DNA of 64,000 nucleotides. It comes from an uncultured Ulvibacter sp. GTDB lineage: Bacteria > Bacteroidota > Bacteroidia > Flavobacteriales > Flavobacteriaceae. The position numbers and the translations under genes are program-made. Numbering within the stretch: position 1 is the stretch's first letter; the number at the start of each line of letters is the position of its first letter. Location: NCBI GenBank assembly GCA_938041335.1, contig CALIAF010000025.1, positions 1-64,000 on the forward strand, given 5' to 3'. Under the pieces are notes generated by a model that worked only from the letters and a program-made list of their open reading frames with translations, did no database searches and was not told the origin of the DNA. Shown piece by piece: positions 59,775-64,000 of the stretch.

Positions 59775-60806
59775 CTATTTATGTATAAGTACGCTTTTGT
59801 ATTTCGGTAGGTTTTTTAGACAAATTCCTGTTCCTCTCACTACTGCTCTCAAAGGATCTTCTGCGATATAAACTGGAAGGTCAGTCTTTTGCGAAAGTCG
59901 TTTGTCAAGACCACGTAGCATAGAGCCACCACCTGCAAGATAGATTCCTGTATTGTAAATGTCTGCAGCGAGCTCGGGCGGCGTTTGAGATAATGTCTCC
60001 ATCACGGCATCTTCAATACGTAAAATAGATTTATCTAAGGCCTTCGCAATTTCTCTAAATGAGGTTTGTACTTGCTTAGGTTTACCCGTTAGTAAATCAC
60101 GACCTTGCACTGCCATCTCATCTGGCGGCAATTCTAAATCTTCTGTTGCTGCACCTATTTGTATTTTAATTTTTTCTGCGGTACGTTCTCCTACATAGAG
60201 GTTGTGTTGGGTGCGCATATAATAGATAATATCATTAGTAAATACATCTCCCGCAATCTTAACAGACTTGTCACATACAATCCCTCCAAGTGCGATTACT
60301 GCGATCTCTGTGGTACCTCCACCTATATCCACCACCATGTTTCCTTTAGGCTGCATAATGTCAACACCAATGCCTATGGCAGCTGCCATGGGTTCGTGAA
60401 TTAAGTATACCTCTTTACCATTTACACGCTCTGCGCTTTCTTTTACTGCTCGCATTTCTACTTCAGTAATCCCACTTGGGATACAGATTACCATTCTTAA
60501 TGAAGGTGTAATCCATCTTTTCTTAAGCGCTGGGATATCTTTGATAAACATATTTATCATTTTTTCACTCGCGTCAAAATCTGCAATTACCCCGTCTTTA
60601 AGTGGTCTAATGGTTTTTATGTTCTCGTGTGTTTTACCTTGCATTAATGCAGCTTCACGTCCTACAGCAATAATTTTGCCTGTAGTACGGTCACGAGCTA
60701 CGATAGAAGGCGAGTCTACAACAACCTTGTCATTATGAATGATCAGTGTGTTTGCCGTCCCAAGATCAATAGCGATTTCTTCAGTGAGGAAGTCAAAAAA
60801 TCCCAT
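59775..60806 (-). CDS. mreB: Rod shape-determining protein MreB
   Basis: A 343-aa actin homologue forming membrane-bound filaments that direct wall synthesis. Phosphate 1 motif AIDLGTANTLI (about 12-22), phosphate 2 MVVDIGGGTTEIAVI, and adenosine motif YLAGGGSMLRGLD. Length is typical. It is the first gene of the elongasome operon; a -7 box lies at 60857-60864 (minus strand TACCTTTG), 50 nt upstream. Confidence 0.97.
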   Translation of the reverse strand: MGFFDFLTEEIAIDLGTANTLIIHNDKVVVDSPSIVARDRTTGKIIAVGREAALMQGKTHENIKTIRPLKDGVIADFDASEKMINMFIKDIPALKKRWITPSLRMVICIPSGITEVEMRAVKESAERVNGKEVYLIHEPMAAAIGIGVDIMQPKGNMVVDIGGGTTEIAVIALGGIVCDKSVKIAGDVFTNDIIYYMRTQHNLYVGERTAEKIKIQIGAATEDLELPPDEMAVQGRDLLTGKPKQVQTSFREIAKALDKSILRIEDAVMETLSQTPPELAADIYNTGIYLAGGGSMLRGLDKRLSQKTDLPVYIAEDPLRAVVRGTGICLKNLPKYKSVLIHK

Positions 60807-60856
60807 AAGTTTATAAGAGGTGTATTAGATTATTAATGCTGAAAATGAAGCACTAA

Positions 60857-60864
60857 CAAAGGTA
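60857..60864 (-). promoter_or_regulatory. -7 box of the mreB operon
   Basis: Minus strand TACCTTTG, 50 nt upstream of the ATG. The surrounding 190 bp also hold AAGCTTTAGGC-like degenerate repeats. Confidence 0.5.
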
Positions 60865-60996
60865 TTAAATTTATTTAGATTTCTAGCTGTAAGCTTTAGG
60901 CAGTATGCATTAGGCGGATATATAGACATCATTTAATCAATGCAGTTTGCAAAGCCTCTAGCTTAGTGCTTAAAGCCAATAGCTTATAGTTTTTTT

Positions 60997-62529
60997 TTAA
61001 TGTTTAAAATGACGTGTACCTGTAAATACCATAGCTAAATTGTTAGTATTACAATAATCTATACTTAATTGGTCTTTTATAGAGCCTCCAGGCTGTATTA
61101 CAGCATGTATTCCTGCATTACCCGCAATCTCTACACAGTCTGGAAAAGGGAAAAATGCATCACTTGCCATCACAGCACCGTCAAGGTTAAAATCAAAGCT
61201 TTTTGCCTTGTGTATTGCCTGTGTTAAGGCATCTACTCTAGAGGTTTGACCTGTTCCACTTGCGCACAATTGTTTGTTCTTTGCCAGTACAATGGTATTA
61301 GACTTTGTGTGTTTACATATTTTAGAGGCAAACATCAAGTCTTCTAACTGATTATCAGTGGGTTTATTGTCTGTAGCATGAGTTAATTTATCTAAGCTAT
61401 CTGTTATATTATCCTTGTCTTGGACAAGTGTTCCATTTAAGCAAGTTCTTACCGTAGTTTTAGGCATCACCGTTTCTTTAAGTACTAATAATCTACGGTT
61501 CTTTTTACCCATTAATATTTCAGAAGCTGCACTAGAGAATGATGGTGCTATAACCACCTCGCAAAACAATTTATGTACTTCGTGTGCGGTGACTTCATCT
61601 ATTTCTGTATTACAAATTAAAATACCACCAAAAGCAGAGACAGGATCTCCTGCTAATGCATCAACATAGGCTTGGTGGACTGTGTCACGTTGCGATATGC
61701 CACAGGCATTGTTATGTTTCAGGATTGCAAATGTTGGTTTTTCTCCCTTAAATTCGTTCATTAAATTAACGGCTGCATCAACGTCTAGTAGGTTATTGTA
61801 GCTTAATTCTTTGCCATGTATTTTATCAAAAATTGCATCAAAGTCTCCAAAGAAGAATCCACGTTGGTGCGGGTTCTCTCCATATCGGAGTACTTTACCG
61901 TTGGTCTCACTTATTTTTAAAGAAGGTATAGCGTGGTCACTATTAAAATAATTAAAAATCGCAGTATCGTAATGAGAAGAAACATTAAAAGCCTTTGCAG
62001 CAAAATTCTTTCTATCTGCTAATGAGATCTCACCATTATTCTCTGAAAGCACCTCTAAAAATGAATCATAATCTTCCATAGAAGAAACGCAGATCGTGTC
62101 CTTAAAGTTTTTTGCAGCAGCACGAATCAATGAAATACCGCCAATATCGATTTTTTCGATAATGTCTTGTTCTGGAGCTCCAGACGCTACCGTGTTCTCA
62201 AAAGGATATAAATCTACAATCACAATGTCTAATTGCGGAATGCCATATTCTGCCATTTCGCGAACATCACTATCATTTTCTTGACGATTAAGAATACCAC
62301 CAAAAACCTTAGGGTGCAATGTTTTTACACGACCGCCTAAAATAGATGGGTAATCTGTAACTTCTTCTACAGGGATTACATGGATGCCCATTTCGGTAAT
62401 AAATTTTTCTGTACCACCGGTAGAGTAGATTTTAACGCCTAGGGCATCTAGTTTTTTAACTATTGGGCCAAGGCCGTCTTTATGAAATACAGAAATGAGT
62501 GCAGAAGTTACTTTTTTGCGATCGCTCAT
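60997..62529 (-). CDS. purH: Bifunctional AICAR formyltransferase / IMP cyclohydrolase
   Basis: A 510-aa enzyme for the last two steps of IMP synthesis. N-terminal MGS-like cyclohydrolase domain (about 1-190; KIYSTGGTEKFI, GGRVKTLHPKVFGGIL) and C-terminal AICAR transformylase domain (about 195-510; LRYGENPHQRGFF, AILKHNNACGI, KSNTIVLAKN, SDAFFPFPD). All landmark segments are present and length is normal. Monocistronic in this window. Confidence 0.97.
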   Translation of the reverse strand: MSDRKKVTSALISVFHKDGLGPIVKKLDALGVKIYSTGGTEKFITEMGIHVIPVEEVTDYPSILGGRVKTLHPKVFGGILNRQENDSDVREMAEYGIPQLDIVIVDLYPFENTVASGAPEQDIIEKIDIGGISLIRAAAKNFKDTICVSSMEDYDSFLEVLSENNGEISLADRKNFAAKAFNVSSHYDTAIFNYFNSDHAIPSLKISETNGKVLRYGENPHQRGFFFGDFDAIFDKIHGKELSYNNLLDVDAAVNLMNEFKGEKPTFAILKHNNACGISQRDTVHQAYVDALAGDPVSAFGGILICNTEIDEVTAHEVHKLFCEVVIAPSFSSAASEILMGKKNRRLLVLKETVMPKTTVRTCLNGTLVQDKDNITDSLDKLTHATDNKPTDNQLEDLMFASKICKHTKSNTIVLAKNKQLCASGTGQTSRVDALTQAIHKAKSFDFNLDGAVMASDAFFPFPDCVEIAGNAGIHAVIQPGGSIKDQLSIDYCNTNNLAMVFTGTRHFKH

Positions 62530-62794
62530 GATAATTTAGTGGCTTTTAAATTTGATTTTTAAAAGTCGTAAAAATACATAATCATCGCTCATATTTGTAA
62601 CATTTGTTAACAGAAAGCGTCCTACTTTTAATCTAAATTTGATATTTTATATTTAAAGGAAGATAGAATGCCTAAATTCACTTAGTTTATGCGAAGTTTG
62701 AATTGTTAATAGGCATTTCATAACTTTATCTTTCGATTTAAGAAAAAGTTTAAACGTGTTCAATACTGACTTTTAAAAACGGAAACCACCAACT
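62530..62794. other. Intergenic region before the ABC permease
   Basis: 265 bp between divergent genes purH and the permease. AT-rich; no gene seen, no clear full promoter for either gene. Confidence 0.4.
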
Positions 62795-64000
62795 ATGCTC
62801 ATCTATTTAAGAGTTCTCAAAGAGAGTTTTAATTTTGCTATAAATGCACTTAGAAATAATAAGTTACGTACCTTCTTATCGCTGGTAGGGGTTACTATTG
62901 GTATCTTTTCTATAATTGCCATTTTAGCAGCGGTAGATTCGCTTAAAAAAGAAATTGAAGGTAGTATCAGTTCGCTCGACACGAGTACAATGATTATTGC
63001 TCGTTTTTCTTTTGGCCCAACAGACATCCCAAGATGGAAATGGCAGCAGTTTCCAAATGTATCTTATGAAGAGTATCAACTCATAAAAAGAAGTGTATTT
63101 GATATTGAGGCAGTGGCGTATGCTACTAACGTACCTAACACTGCTGTTAAGTATGAAGGTAATACAGTGAGCAATGTTAACTTTGTAGCGATAACACACG
63201 AGCATTACGATATAGAATCTTTAAAAGTTGTGGAGGGCAGGTACTATAATGAATCTGAGTCTAATAGTGGTTCGCAAGTAGTCGTAATTGGTTATGAAGT
63301 TGCGACCGAATTATTTGGGGTGCCAGCTGCTGCCATTGGTAAAAAAGTAAGGATGTATGGAAGGAAATTTACTGTAATTGGAACATTAAAAAAAGAAGGA
63401 AGTGGACTTGGCGGTGACTCAAAAGATACTTGGGTATTGTTTCCTGCTAATGCTGCTCGAAAAATATTTGGAGACAGTAAAACAGCTGGTTTTCAGAGAA
63501 TAATTGTAAAGCCAGAAAAAGGAGTTGATGAAGAAGAATTGATGGCAACAATACGACAGAAACTTAGAGTTGCTCGTGGTCTTAAAACAGATGATGTTGA
63601 TACTTTTTTTATTAATCAATTAAAAGGCTTAGTAGAGTTTATAGATAATATAACGGGCACCATGAATCTCGTGGGGCTCTTAATAAGTGGTTTCTCGCTG
63701 CTTGTTGGTGGCTTTGGTATTGCAAACATTATGTTTGTGAGTGTAAAAGAGCGAACTAATCTTATTGGGATACAAAAATCACTAGGTGCAAAAAGACGTT
63801 TTATTCTACTCCAATTCTTGTTTGAAGCTGTTGTGCTTGCCTTATTTGGTGGTATAATTGGAATGCTGTTTGTATGGTTATTAGCTCAAGGAGCAAACGC
63901 TTATTTAGATGACTTTGAGTTTGTGCTGTCTGGCTGGAACATGTTTATTGGAACATCTGTTTCTGTATTAATAGGACTTATTGCTGGAATTTTACCGGCT
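62795..64000 (+). CDS. FtsX/MacB-type ABC transporter permease (partial)
   Basis: The frame is open from ATG 62795 to the window edge (402 codons), so only the N-terminal part is present. It shows the MacB-like plan: a helix near residues 25-50 (LSLVGVTIGIFSIIAILAAV), a large periplasmic MacB_PCD domain (about 50-280) and the FtsX domain beginning about 285 (MNLVGLLISGFSLLVGGFGIANIMFVSVKERT, excerpted in parts as SLLVGGFGIANIMFVSVKER). It likely exports a substrate with an ATPase encoded elsewhere; substrate unknown. Confidence 0.93.
   Translation, partial: MLIYLRVLKESFNFAINALRNNKLRTFLSLVGVTIGIFSIIAILAAVDSLKKEIEGSISSLDTSTMIIARFSFGPTDIPRWKWQQFPNVSYEEYQLIKRSVFDIEAVAYATNVPNTAVKYEGNTVSNVNFVAITHEHYDIESLKVVEGRYYNESESNSGSQVVVIGYEVATELFGVPAAAIGKKVRMYGRKFTVIGTLKKEGSGLGGDSKDTWVLFPANAARKIFGDSKTAGFQRIIVKPEKGVDEEELMATIRQKLRVARGLKTDDVDTFFINQLKGLVEFIDNITGTMNLVGLLISGFSLLVGGFGIANIMFVSVKERTNLIGIQKSLGAKRRFILLQFLFEAVVLALFGGIIGMLFVWLLAQGANAYLDDFEFVLSGWNMFIGTSVSVLIGLIAGILPA

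Noticed and set aside
1-64000. CRISPR array, rRNA operon or prophage
   Set aside because: No regularly spaced repeats, no rRNA sequence and no phage structural genes were seen; the longest near-exact direct repeat noticed is the pair at 25.8-26.0 kb.

Overview
The window looks like a chromosomal segment of a marine member of the Flavobacteriaceae (Bacteroidetes). The grounds are an AT-rich genome, TAnnTTTG -7 boxes with TTTG about 18-19 nt upstream, start codons without Shine-Dalgarno sequences, three secreted proteins with C-terminal type IX secretion (T9SS) sorting domains, a bacterial mevalonate pathway, NhaB, and an anhydromuramic-acid kinase. I recognise the family but cannot name the species from sequence alone. 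About 58 protein genes and three tRNAs are supported. I see no rRNA, no CRISPR array, no complete insertion sequence and no prophage.

Layout. 0-5 kb, minus strand: a large T9SS-exported protein, a CAP-domain lipoprotein and an M20 dipeptidase; the first two share a duplicated upstream block. 5.1-5.4 kb: tRNA-Leu followed by a duplicated tRNA tail. 5.4-12 kb: a glutaredoxin-like protein, a flavoprotein, a DUF1697 protein, diphosphomevalonate decarboxylase carrying an in-frame palindromic repeat, a T9SS protein, mevalonate kinase and an archaeal-like UbiA prenyltransferase. 12-19 kb: a Kelch T9SS protein, a short MBOAT-like protein, acyl-CoA dehydrogenase, AnmK, a TPR membrane protein, and an ECF sigma / small membrane protein / Spy-like cassette. 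19.3-25.6 kb: glutamate-type dehydrogenase with NhaB, then ExbB-ExbD-TonB and FolC. 25.6-26.2 kb: tRNA-Val and tRNA-Phe flanking a 114-bp tandem duplication. 26.3-34.1 kb: CoaX, an outer-membrane protein, a TPR protein, LptC, a small membrane protein, a CBS/CorC membrane protein and a PpiD-like foldase. 34.2-36.4 kb: a GYDIA GHMP kinase and class II HMG-CoA reductase. 36.6-42.3 kb: dipeptidyl peptidase IV, a two-gene nucleotidyltransferase module, a POT peptide transporter and twin thioredoxins. 42.3-47.5 kb, mostly minus: ComEC, NlpC/P60, LpxB, SurE. 47.9-55.1 kb: a tail-specific protease, an ABC permease, a TonB-dependent receptor and a nuclease. 55.2-60.8 kb: the MreBCD-PBP2-RodA elongation operon. 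61-64 kb: PurH and a FtsX/MacB-type permease cut by the window edge.

Functional threads: isoprenoid synthesis (HMGR, two GHMP kinases, decarboxylase, UbiA) spread over two loci; envelope building and recycling (LptC, LpxB, Mre/Rod, AnmK, NlpC, PpiD); peptide use (DPP IV, POT, M20, Prc); and energised outer-membrane uptake (ExbBD-TonB plus a receptor). The most unusual sequence-level signals are a nonamer TTTCCGAAG present at least 18 times in both orientations with no evident gene-level explanation, the palindromic repeat translated inside the decarboxylase, and the two co-spaced upstream blocks near 2.7 and 3.5 kb with direct repeats 21 bp apart.
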